DNA from: Comamonas_F sp047606565
GTDB taxonomy: Bacteria; Pseudomonadota; Gammaproteobacteria; Burkholderiales; Burkholderiaceae_C
Direction of reading: 5' to 3'
Assembly (NCBI GenBank): GCA_047606565.1
Contig: JASGEH010000168.1
Coordinates: forward strand, 1 to 5,776
DNA length: 5,776 nt
The translations under genes were made by a program, and so were the position numbers. Positions 1-5,116 of the stretch are shown piece by piece (position 1 is the stretch's first letter; every line of letters starts with the position of its first letter). The notes under the pieces were generated by a model. The model saw nothing but the letters and a program-made list of their open reading frames with translations. It was not told where the DNA came from and made no database searches.

Positions 1-1129
1 AGCGCGAGAGTTGCACGGCCGCGGGGTCGGTCGCGCCGCCGGTGGGCGCCATGACGGCGGTGGCCAGGTAGCGGTGGCGGCTCTTGCCCCAGCGCGTGGT
101 GTTGCGCAGCGTGGTGTCGGCGGAGAAGTCGTGCTCGAAGCGCGCCGTGGCCATGTCGGCCGTGACATGCTGGAAGTCGTCGGCCGTGCCGTAGAAGGCC
201 GACGAGCTGACCGGGTGCGTGTTGAGGTAATCGCTGACCGCCGAGGAGAAGACCGGGGTACCGCTGCTGGTGATGTTGGCGGCGTTGTAGCCCTTCAGGC
301 CCACGGTCGGCACGCCGCCGTCGGGGATGTTGTTCTGCTTGACGTGCAGCAGGTCCAGGTACAGCCGGTTCTCGGTGCCCAGACCCAGCGCCAGCGACGG
401 CGCCACGCCCCACTTCTTGTTCTTGACCGTGTCGCGCCCGGCCACGCCGGAGTTTTCGCCCATCAGGTTCAGGCGGAAGGCCGCGCCCGGCAGGCCGGTG
501 AGCTGCTTGTTCCAGTCCACCGTGGTGCGCTTGTAACGCGCCGAGCCCAGGCCCAGGCTGGCGTCGAACGAATCTTCCAGCCGGGGCTGCTTGGTGACCA
601 TGTTGATCGAGCCGGAGGCGGCGGTGCGGCCGTTGTCGCTGCCGGCCGGCCCCTTGAAGACCTCGATCTGCTCGGTGTTGAAGACGTCGCGCGTGATGTT
701 GCCGAGGTCGCGCACGCCGTCCACGAAGATGCTGTTGGAGGTATCGAAGCCGCGCATGGACACCGAGTCGCCAGTGTTCATGCGGCCGTTCTCGCCGATG
801 TTGAAGGTGCCCACGCCGGGCACGTTGCGCAGCGCCTCGGTCAGGGTGGTGGCGCCTTGTTCCTTGAGCACCTGTTCCTTGATGACCGAGACAGTCTGCG
901 TGGTATTGACCAACGGCTGGGTGAACTTGGGCGAGGCGACCTTGTCGGCCTTGTAGTCGTCGGCCGAATCGCCCGTGACCGTGACTTGCGGCAGCGTGGC
1001 TGTGGCGGCGGTCTGCGCGTGCAGCGGCAGGGTCAGGGCCAGTCCGGTCAGGACGGTGGCGGCCCGGGCGCCGGCGGCCAGGGTGGCGCCCTGGGCGGGC
1101 GGGTGTTTGCGGCTCTTGATGTGCGCCAT
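1..1129 (-). CDS. fiu: TonB-dependent catecholate siderophore receptor, Fiu-like (N-terminal part; C-terminus beyond the left edge)
   Basis: The minus-strand frame starts at ATG 1127-1129 and stays open to the window edge, giving 376 visible residues. Family members are about 700-760 residues, so roughly half is missing. The role known for the family is outer-membrane uptake of ferric catecholates (monomeric or linear enterobactin-type) powered by TonB-ExbBD. Visible parts: a signal peptide with basic start and hydrophobic stretch ATVLTGLALTLPL, likely cut after LHA (residue 38); a TonB-box-like LPQVTVTG (46-53); the plug domain at about 70-180, including ALRNVPGV (99-106), MRGFDTSNSIFVDGVRD (125-141), EVFKGPAG (156-163) and GSINMVTKQPR (173-183); then the first barrel strands with NRLYLDLLHVKQNNIPDGG, very close to E. 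coli Fiu as I recall it. No STN domain precedes the plug, so sigma/anti-sigma surface signalling is unlikely. GGAG (1136-1139) sits 6 nt before the ATG and supports the start. A Fur-type promoter lies about 200 bp upstream. The exact ligand is inferred. Confidence 0.93.
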   Translation of the reverse strand, partial: MAHIKSRKHPPAQGATLAAGARAATVLTGLALTLPLHAQTAATATLPQVTVTGDSADDYKADKVASPKFTQPLVNTTQTVSVIKEQVLKEQGATTLTEALRNVPGVGTFNIGENGRMNTGDSVSMRGFDTSNSIFVDGVRDLGNITRDVFNTEQIEVFKGPAGSDNGRTAASGSINMVTKQPRLEDSFDASLGLGSARYKRTTVDWNKQLTGLPGAAFRLNLMGENSGVAGRDTVKNKKWGVAPSLALGLGTENRLYLDLLHVKQNNIPDGGVPTVGLKGYNAANITSSGTPVFSSAVSDYLNTHPVSSSAFYGTADDFQHVTADMATARFEHDFSADTTLRNTTRWGKSRHRYLATAVMAPTGGATDPAAVQLSR

Positions 1130-1278
1130 TCAATGCTCCAGAAGCGTGCTGTGGTTTGTTCTTTTGCTTGGCTGCAAACCGACGCAACGGGACAGCGGGC
1201 GGCACCCGGCGAACGCGGGCTTTGTTGTCGAAGAGCGCCGTTCGGAGAATGTCGTTCGCGCAGGCCGGATGTCGTGAT

Positions 1279-1289
1279 CAGTCTGACTG
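1279..1289. repeat. Short perfect dyad CAGTC-T-GACTG in the fiu leader
   Basis: The 11-bp sequence has perfect 5-bp arms around one central base. It lies about 35 bp downstream of the predicted fiu transcription start. It is too short and too tightly spaced for a strong RNA hairpin, so a protein-binding half-site pair is the more natural reading. A dyad of this size is expected by chance at some frequency, and no known regulator is assigned to it. Confidence 0.3.
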
Positions 1290-1300
1290 GCTGGGCGGGA

Positions 1301-1317
1301 TTCGAGGGGGCCTCGAA
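1301..1317 (-). repeat. Perfect 7-bp inverted repeat at the predicted 5' end of the fiu mRNA
   Basis: TTCGAGG and CCTCGAA are separated by three G (plus strand). On the fiu strand the predicted start point is near 1321, so the transcript would begin with about four nucleotides and then this stem with a CCC loop. Such 5'-terminal stems can protect mRNA from 5'-end-dependent decay; alternatively the DNA dyad is an operator just downstream of the promoter. The repeat is seen directly; both roles are inference. No T-run follows, so it is not an intrinsic terminator. Confidence 0.5.
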
Positions 1318-1320
1318 GGC

Positions 1321-1339
1321 ACGGATGGTAATAACTATC
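1321..1339. promoter_or_regulatory. Candidate Fur box over the fiu promoter
   Basis: Position-by-position comparison of this 19-mer with the classical Fur consensus (GATAAT-GATAAT-CATTATC) gives 12 of 19 matches, and the reverse complement also gives 12 of 19. A register three bases to the right gives 11 of 19, consistent with Fur sites as overlapping hexamer arrays. It covers the proposed -10 element of fiu (1328-1333), the classic position for repression by iron-loaded Fur. Siderophore receptors of this family are usually Fur-repressed. Confidence 0.55.
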
Positions 1340-1357
1340 AAAAGCAGTAGATGTCAA
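1328..1357 (-). promoter_or_regulatory. Sigma-70-type promoter for fiu
   Basis: On the minus strand a perfect -35 hexamer TTGACA (1352-1357) is followed after 18 bp by TATTAC (1328-1333), a 4-of-6 match to the -10 consensus. It lies in the most A+T-rich stretch of the region. The predicted start point is near 1321, leaving a leader of about 190 nt before the fiu ATG. The overlap with the candidate Fur box strengthens the call; the long leader is the main point against it, though no closer promoter is convincing. Confidence 0.55.
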
Positions 1358-1391
1358 AAATTAACTAAATAGACATATTTTCTTTACATCA

Positions 1392-1407
1392 GTTGCGATG
1401 AAGCAAC
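1392..1407. repeat. Dyad GTTGC-N6-GCAAC, possible operator
   Basis: GTTGC and GCAAC form perfect 5-bp arms around GATGAA. It lies upstream of the hydrolase and also about 35-50 bp behind the fiu -35 element, so it could serve either direction. Interrupted dyads of this size are typical of dimeric regulators (LysR, GntR, TetR types), but no particular regulator can be named from sequence. Confidence 0.35.
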
Positions 1408-1491
1408 AAACGACCATGCCGCCGCCGCCAGGAGCAGGCAGCCCCCATCGCCCCTCTTCATGTCTGAAAATGATCGATTCCAGCCTGTTTC

Positions 1492-1546
1492 CGGTGGGTC
1501 AACTCGGTTTTTTCTCAACAAAATAAGGACTCTTTCTGACCCACCG
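1492..1546. repeat. Perfect 10-bp inverted repeat with a 35-bp spacer, before the hydrolase gene
   Basis: CGGTGGGTCA (1492-1501) and TGACCCACCG (1537-1546) are exact reverse complements; beyond one mismatch the match continues outward as TT/AA. The right arm ends 10 bp before the ATG at 1557. The spacer is A+T-rich and holds the best promoter-like bases. If DNA-level, the arms are paired operators whose centres lie 45 bp apart, flanking the promoter. If transcribed from upstream, they form a 10-bp stem abutting the weak ribosome-binding site GAAAG (1546-1550). A perfect 10-bp pair this close is unlikely by chance, but its role is inferred. Confidence 0.6.
1499..1527 (+). promoter_or_regulatory. 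Weak candidate promoter for the hydrolase-regulator unit
   Basis: TCAACT (1499-1504, 3 of 6 matches) and AATAAG (1522-1527, 4 of 6) are spaced by 17 bp in the A+T-rich spacer of the inverted repeat. The start point would be near 1534, about 23 nt before the ATG. The hexamers are poor, which fits a promoter needing an activator such as an AraC-family protein, but the call rests on weak matches. Confidence 0.22.
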
Positions 1547-1556
1547 AAAGCACCCG

Positions 1557-2117
1557 ATGCCGAATACATGTCTTCTCGTGATCGATGCGCAGCAATCCTT
1601 CACGCAACGCCCGTTCTACACACCACACGACGTGGCGCCCTATCTGGCGGCCCAGAACGCCTTGATCAGCGGGGCCGCCGCGCGCGGCATTCCGGTGGTC
1701 CGGGTATTCCATTGCGCGGGCGAAAAGTCGCCGGACAACCCCTTCGCGCAGGAGTCCGGCTGGGTCCGGCCGCTGGAGGGGCTGGCCGCGTTCGCCGAGG
1801 CCGCCTGCTTCGTCAAGTCGCGCCACAGCGCGCTGGTGGGCAGCGGGCTGGACGTCTGGCTGACCCGCAACGGCATCGGGCGGCTGATCGTCAGCGGCAT
1901 CCGCACCGAGCAGTGCTGCGAGACCACCACGCGCCACGCCAGCGACCTGGGCTGGTCGGTGGATTTCGCGCTCGCGGCCACGCTGACCTGGGACATGACG
2001 CAACCCAATGGCCGCACGCTGCCGGCAGCCGACATCAAGCTGCGCACCGCCACCGTGCTGCAGGACCGGTTCGCCCACATCTGCAGCGTCGACGAGGCAC
2101 TGGCACGCGCGCAGTGA
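1557..2117 (+). CDS. Cysteine hydrolase of the isochorismatase superfamily
   Basis: This 186-residue single-domain protein matches the usual length of stand-alone isochorismatase-fold hydrolases. The catalytic triad is visible: Asp10 in LLVIDAQQSF, Lys87 in CFVKSRHSAL and nucleophile Cys120 in SGIRTEQCCETTTRHA, which fits the G-x-x-T-x-x-C-V-x-x-T-x-x-x-A signature except that Cys121 replaces the usual Val. It lacks the metal-binding Asp-x-His-x-x-His of nicotinamidases and the carrier domain of EntB, so neither nicotinamide deamidation nor siderophore assembly is supported; an amide, carbamate or related cytosolic hydrolysis is likely, substrate unknown. ATG 1557 is the only good start: an in-frame TAA lies at 1524-1526. 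The Shine-Dalgarno is weak (GAAAG, 1546-1550). The next gene begins 2 nt after its TGA, indicating an operon. The adjacent siderophore receptor is divergent, and a functional link is speculative. Confidence 0.9.
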   Translation: MPNTCLLVIDAQQSFTQRPFYTPHDVAPYLAAQNALISGAAARGIPVVRVFHCAGEKSPDNPFAQESGWVRPLEGLAAFAEAACFVKSRHSALVGSGLDVWLTRNGIGRLIVSGIRTEQCCETTTRHASDLGWSVDFALAATLTWDMTQPNGRTLPAADIKLRTATVLQDRFAHICSVDEALARAQ

Positions 2118-2119
2118 CG

Positions 2120-3154
2120 ATGAGCGCGCCCAGCCACCGGCCGGACCAACGGCCCGCCCGGCCAGACGACGACGCCCCCATCCACGTCTTCTTCGCGCTG
2201 CAGGCGCAGAGCCTGGCGACCGACTGGGCCGGGCCCGCCGAGGCCCTGCGCATCGCCAACCAGTTGCTGCAGGGGCTGGGGCGGCCGCCGCGCTTCGTCA
2301 CGCACTTCGTGGGGGCGCGGGCACAGGCCATGACCTCGGTGGGCGTCGCGGTATGCGGGCTGCAGCCGCTGCCCACGCCGGCTGGCCTGCCGCCGCGCAG
2401 CTGGATCGTGCTGGTCGGCCAGGCCGGCTCGCGCATCGCGGTGGACAACGACGAAGCGCGCGCGCTGCTGGACTGGCTGGCCGGCCTGCGGCTGGCGGCC
2501 GGCGCGGTCGAGCTGCTGACCATCTGCGCCGGCACCCTGCTGGCCGCCCATGCCGGCTTGCTGCGCGGCCGGCGCGTGACCACGCACCACCATCACCTCG
2601 ACGAACTGCGGCAGGCCGCGCCCGGGGCCGAGGTGGTGGCCAACCGCGTCTTCGTGCTCGACGAACCGGTCTGCAGCAGCGCCGGCATGACGACCGGCAT
2701 CGACCTGATGCTTGACCGCATCGGCCGCGTCTGCGGCGAAGCCGTGGTGGCGCACATCGCGCAGGCCATGGTGCTGCCGCTGCGGCGCGGCCCGCATGAC
2801 CCGGAGCTTTCGCCCTTCCTGGCCGGGCGCCAGCACCTGCACGCCGCGCTGCACCGCGTGCAGGACGCCGTCGGCACCGACGTGGCCCAGGCCTGGGATG
2901 CCACGCGCATGGCGGCGGTGGCCTGCGTCTCGCCCCGGCATCTGGCGCGCCTGTTCCATGAGCACGTGGGCATGGCGCCGCTGGACTACCTCAGCCACAT
3001 CCGGCTGGCCGTGGCCCGGCAAAACCTGGCCACGGGCTGCAGCGTGACACAGGCGGCCGAGCGCGCCGGTTTCTCCAGCGACACCCAGCTGCGCCGCGCC
3101 TGGAAACGCCACCGGCTGCCCGGAACACCCGCCTCGGCCCTGCCCGGTTTTTAG
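2120..3154 (+). CDS. GlxA/FtrA-type AraC regulator with DJ-1/PfpI-like sensor domain
   Basis: The 344-residue protein has the two-part build of this family. Residues about 20-195 form a DJ-1/PfpI (class I glutamine amidotransferase-like) domain, with IHVFFALQAQSL at its start, ELLTICAGTLLAAHAGLLRGRR at 131-152 (Cys136 at the nucleophile-elbow position) and SSAGMTTGIDLML at 186-198. Residues about 235-341 are an AraC domain with two helix-turn-helices: MAAVACVSPRHLARLFHEHVG (264-284) and SVTQAAERAGFSSDTQLRRA (308-327). In relatives the first domain usually binds a ligand rather than acting as an enzyme, as in arginine or carnitine regulators of Pseudomonas. ATG 2120 follows the hydrolase TGA by 2 nt without a clear ribosome site, suggesting translational coupling. 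The same frame is open upstream to 1460, but that part overlaps the hydrolase in another frame. It probably controls its own unit; the ligand is unknown. The first 20 residues are a Pro/Arg/Asp-rich tail. Confidence 0.9.
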   Translation: MSAPSHRPDQRPARPDDDAPIHVFFALQAQSLATDWAGPAEALRIANQLLQGLGRPPRFVTHFVGARAQAMTSVGVAVCGLQPLPTPAGLPPRSWIVLVGQAGSRIAVDNDEARALLDWLAGLRLAAGAVELLTICAGTLLAAHAGLLRGRRVTTHHHHLDELRQAAPGAEVVANRVFVLDEPVCSSAGMTTGIDLMLDRIGRVCGEAVVAHIAQAMVLPLRRGPHDPELSPFLAGRQHLHAALHRVQDAVGTDVAQAWDATRMAAVACVSPRHLARLFHEHVGMAPLDYLSHIRLAVARQNLATGCSVTQAAERAGFSSDTQLRRAWKRHRLPGTPASALPGF

Positions 3155-3217
3155 GCAGATCAAGCAAACACGAGACGAATCAATGGCTTGCGCTTCCCAT
3201 ACGCGCGCCGCCCCACC

Positions 3218-3226
3218 TTATCCACA
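3218..3226 (+). promoter_or_regulatory. Single perfect DnaA-box consensus TTATCCACA
   Basis: The nine bases equal the strict R1-type DnaA box and overlap the 10-bp palindrome ACAAGCTTGT (3224-3233). It stands alone in the spacer between two convergent genes, with no second box, A+T-rich unwinding region or dnaA/dnaN gene. It is therefore not an origin; it may be a chance match or an isolated DnaA-binding (titration) site. Confidence 0.3.
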
Positions 3227-3228
3227 AG

Positions 3229-3253
3229 CTTGTCCAGCGCGGACGGGGACAAG
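3229..3253. terminator. Hairpin CTTGTCC/GGACAAG between convergent genes
   Basis: Perfect 7-bp arms (3229-3235 and 3247-3253) enclose an 11-nt loop; GTCC/GGAC at 3232-3235 and 3241-3244 offers a competing stem. It lies 75 bp past the AraC-type gene stop and 49 bp past the dacB stop. No T-run follows on either strand, so intrinsic termination is doubtful; it may instead stabilise 3' ends made by Rho-dependent termination. Confidence 0.3.
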
Positions 3254-3283
3254 GCGCGGCGGCCGCGCCCGGCAAGCCCGGGC
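3253..3283. terminator. Overlapping GC-rich stem-loops downstream of dacB
   Basis: Two structures share bases: an 8-bp-arm dyad GGCGCGGC/GCCGCGCC (3253-3260 and 3262-3269) and a 6-bp stem GCCCGG/CCGGGC with loop CAAGC (3267-3272 and 3278-3283). They begin 19 bp beyond the dacB stop on the minus strand, a normal terminator position. The lack of a U-tract and the high local GC, which makes chance stems common, keep this weak. Confidence 0.3.
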
Positions 3284-3301
3284 CGGCGTGGCATCGCCCG
3301 G

Positions 3302-4972
3302 TTAGGGCACCGCCAGATCGCGCGCGGCCCATTCGAGCAGCGCGTCGGTGGCCGGCCGCACGGCGGGCGCGTTGGGGTCGTTGGCGATCATGATGACCAC
3401 ATAGTGGCGGCCGCTATCGCCCTGCACGTAGCCGGCCACGCCGGAGGCGTCGCGCAGGGTGCCGGTCTTGAGGTGACCGGTCACGCCGCTGCGGTTGCGG
3501 CGCATGGTGCCGTCCACGCCCACGATGGGCAGCGAGGCAATGTATTCGGCCGCGTAGGGCGAGCGGTAGGCCAGTTGCAGCAGGTGCCCTAGGCCGTCGG
3601 CGCTCAGCCGCGCGGCCCGGCTCAGGCCGGCGCCGTTGTCGGGCTCGGGCACCGGCACGCCGGGCAGGCGCGCCTGCCACCAACGCTGCAGCGCCAGCCG
3701 CGACAGGTCGAAGCTCGCGGCAAAGCCCGGGCGCGCGCCACTGGCGGCGGGCTGCGGCAGGCTGAGGGCCAGGAAGACGTGCTGCGCCATCACGTTGTTG
3801 CTGTATTTGTTGACGTCGCGGATCACCTCGGCCAGCGTGGGCGAGGCCGCGCCCAGGACCGGCGCCAGCCCGGGCGGCACCCGGCCGTCGCGCACCTGAC
3901 CGCCCAGCGTGCCGCCCAGGCCCTGCCAGATGCCCAGCACCGCGCGCGCGGCGTAGCTGGCCGGGTCGGGATAGGCCACGGCCCAGCTCTGCTCGCCGCA
4001 GGCGGCCGGATAGCTGCCCGCCACGCTCACCCCGGCCGCCGAGATGTCGGCCTGCAGGCCGGTGCGCCAGTCGCCGCAGGGCTGCGTGGGCGCCAGCGGC
4101 ACGCGGGCCGGCAGTTGCAGGCCGGCCAGCGGCGGCTCGTAGTGCACCGCCGCATAGCCCGGCGCGCCCGCGCTGGCCGGTTGCGGCACGAAAGTCATCA
4201 CCAGCGACTTGTAGTTGATGAGCAAGGCGTCGGGGCTGGCGTTGTAGGGGCGCAGCGGCTCGCCGTCGAAGGCAGCGGCATCGTGCGGCGGCAGCGCGAA
4301 GGCGTTGTGGTCGAGCACGATGTCACCAGCGATCGCGCGGATGCCCAGCCCCTGCACGCGGCGCATCAGCAGCCACAGTTTTTCCACCACCAGTTGCGGG
4401 TCGCCGCCGCCTTCGATGACCAGATCGCCCTGCAGCACGCCGTCGCGCACCGGCCCGCTCAGGTAGACGTTGGTGCGCCAGGTGTAGGCCGGCCCCAGGC
4501 TGTCGAGCGCGGCGTAGGTGGTGACCAGCTTCATGATCGAGGCCGGGTTGACCTGGGCCTGCGTCTGCCAGGCCAGCCGTGCCGGCTGCTGCCCGCTCGC
4601 GTCCACCACCAGCGCCGTCACCGACCCGGCCGGCATCCGGGCGGCGCGCAAGGCGGCCTCGACGCTGGCGGGCAAGGCGGCGGAGGCGCCGAACGCTGCG
4701 CTGGCCCGGGGCACGGCCTGTTGCTCGGCGTGTTGCGCGGCGGGCGGCACGGAGGTCTGGACTGATGGCTGAACGGATGGCGGCAGTGCCTGCCGCGCCG
4801 CCCGCTCGCTCAGGAACTGCCCGACCGCGTCGTCGGCCTCATCCTGTGCCCGCGCGCCGCCCGCAGCCAGCAGCAGCGCCAGCGCCGCCCAGGCCAGAGC
4901 GCCCGTCGCCATTCGCCGGCCCGAAGCTGGCCGGACTGTTTCGGGCCGCCTTATCCGCATGTGTTCCCGCAT
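3302..4972 (-). CDS. dacB: D-alanyl-D-alanine carboxypeptidase/endopeptidase PBP4
   Basis: The 556-residue protein is a periplasmic class C penicillin-binding protein that removes terminal D-Ala and cuts D-Ala-meso-DAP cross-links in peptidoglycan. All three active-site motifs are present: Ser145-Ile-Met-Lys148 (SxxK), Ser391-Asn-Asn393 (SxN) and Lys502-Thr-Gly504 (KTG). The 240-residue gap between SxxK and SxN is the extra domain insertion typical of PBP4 rather than PBP5. A signal peptide with basic start and ALAWAALALLLAAGGA core likely ends at ARA (residue 42). Residues about 62-100 form a Pro/Gln/Ser/Ala-rich linker not found in E. coli DacB (477 residues, from memory), explaining the extra length. 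ATG 4972 and ATG 4960 are both possible starts because a 12-bp tandem repeat duplicates the codon; the second has the better-placed GGGA. Cys299 and Cys325 may form a disulfide in the periplasm. It is convergent with the AraC-type gene and divergent from tsaB. Confidence 0.95.
   Translation of the reverse strand: MREHMRIRRPETVRPASGRRMATGALAWAALALLLAAGGARAQDEADDAVGQFLSERAARQALPPSVQPSVQTSVPPAAQHAEQQAVPRASAAFGASAALPASVEAALRAARMPAGSVTALVVDASGQQPARLAWQTQAQVNPASIMKLVTTYAALDSLGPAYTWRTNVYLSGPVRDGVLQGDLVIEGGGDPQLVVEKLWLLMRRVQGLGIRAIAGDIVLDHNAFALPPHDAAAFDGEPLRPYNASPDALLINYKSLVMTFVPQPASAGAPGYAAVHYEPPLAGLQLPARVPLAPTQPCGDWRTGLQADISAAGVSVAGSYPAACGEQSWAVAYPDPASYAARAVLGIWQGLGGTLGGQVRDGRVPPGLAPVLGAASPTLAEVIRDVNKYSNNVMAQHVFLALSLPQPAASGARPGFAASFDLSRLALQRWWQARLPGVPVPEPDNGAGLSRAARLSADGLGHLLQLAYRSPYAAEYIASLPIVGVDGTMRRNRSGVTGHLKTGTLRDASGVAGYVQGDSGRHYVVIMIANDPNAPAVRPATDALLEWAARDLAVP
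4745..4780 (-). repeat. Three degenerate 12-bp tandem repeats in the dacB linker
   Basis: On the coding strand the units are CCATCCGTTCAG, CCATCAGTCCAG and ACCTCCGTGCCG, encoding PSVQ-PSVQ-TSVP (residues 65-76). They lie in the linker after the signal peptide. Unit length is a multiple of three, so copy-number change would lengthen or shorten the linker without a frameshift. Confidence 0.6.
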
Positions 4973-4978
4973 GTGTTC
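4955..4978 (-). repeat. Perfect 12-bp tandem duplication containing the dacB start codon
   Basis: On the coding strand GAACACATGCGG occurs twice head to tail (4978-4967 and 4966-4955), giving two in-frame ATG codons 12 bp apart (4972 and 4960) and the protein start MREHMRI. The junction creates CGGGAACAC before the second ATG, a modest Shine-Dalgarno-like match at close spacing. The first ATG has only GAGAGAAAG about 10 nt upstream. Both copies are exact, suggesting a recent event or selection. Confidence 0.75.
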
Positions 4979-5027
4979 GCGCTTTCTCTCATGAGAACGT
5001 GTTGACGATCTTTTCCTGGCCGCGCCC

Positions 5028-5058
5028 GTGCGCGAGCCAGCGCCGATTGTGCGCGAGC
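5028..5058. repeat. Two 10-bp direct repeats 21 bp apart in the dacB-tsaB spacer
   Basis: GTGCGCGAGC occurs at 5028-5037 and 5049-5058. The 21-bp offset equals two helical turns, so proteins bound at both would sit on the same DNA face. The pair lies 56 bp upstream of the dacB ATG and about 100 bp upstream of tsaB. The same spacer also holds a 10-bp palindrome TCTCATGAGA (4987-4996). The repeats are seen; an operator role is inferred, and chance is possible in such GC-rich DNA. Confidence 0.45.
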
Positions 5059-5110
5059 AGGGACACGCGCCCTGCCAGACGAGGGCTCGGCCAGGCCGCC
5101 GCGCGGCGTC

Positions 5111-5116
5111 TAGAAT
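5111..5116 (+). promoter_or_regulatory. Candidate -10 element TAGAAT for tsaB
   Basis: TAGAAT matches the sigma-70 -10 consensus in 5 of 6 positions and stands out in GC-rich surroundings, 44 bp before the tsaB ATG; the start point would be near 5123. No good -35 hexamer lies 16-19 bp upstream. Confidence 0.45.

Larger units (their letters stand above)
1130..1556. other. Divergent intergenic regulatory region between fiu and the cysteine hydrolase gene
   Basis: These 427 bases contain no credible gene; short open frames here have no family-like sequence or start signals. Base composition drops sharply to A+T-rich at about 1325-1390 and again at 1505-1535, as expected for promoters in a GC-rich genome. 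The part nearest fiu (about 1130-1320) would be a leader of roughly 190 nt on the fiu transcript if the promoter at 1328-1357 is used. The leader contains a 7-bp-arm hairpin (1301-1317), the dyad CAGTCTGACTG (1279-1289) and a possible stem GGTTTG/CAAACC (1153-1158 with 1175-1180). The part nearest the hydrolase holds a TTGC-N6-GCAA dyad and a long spaced inverted repeat. Confidence 0.8.

Noticed and set aside
1130..1357. 75-residue minus-strand open frame ending at a TGA directly touching the fiu ATG, as a leader peptide
   Set aside because: Its start is a TTG inside the -35 hexamer, so the predicted transcript would not include it; there is no ATG in the leader and no ribosome site.
11..1372. 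Long 453-residue open frame on the plus strand
   Set aside because: It is antisense to the Fiu-like receptor, is Arg/Gly/Val-rich as expected for GC-rich shadow frames, and shows no family motif.
1466..1480. Second Fur-like site (GAAAATGATCGATTC) upstream of the hydrolase
   Set aside because: The first hexamer matches well but the next matches only 3 of 6 and there is no inverted third unit; too weak to call.
2000..2115. EntB-type siderophore biosynthesis role for the isochorismatase-fold protein
   Set aside because: The protein ends at 186 residues without an aryl carrier domain, and no siderophore synthesis genes are nearby.
1460..3154. A 564-residue reading of the AraC-type regulator that starts upstream of the hydrolase
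   Set aside because: Its first 220 residues are an out-of-frame translation of the hydrolase gene, which has a full catalytic triad in another frame; the family alignment supports ATG 2120.
1640..3163. 507-residue open frame on the minus strand opposite the hydrolase and regulator
   Set aside because: Low-complexity Gly/Ala/Arg/Gln-rich composition, no motif, and both overlapped plus-strand genes are clearly real.
3779..4765. 328-residue plus-strand open frame opposite dacB
   Set aside because: Shadow of dacB, which has SxxK, SxN and KTG motifs in the correct order on the other strand.
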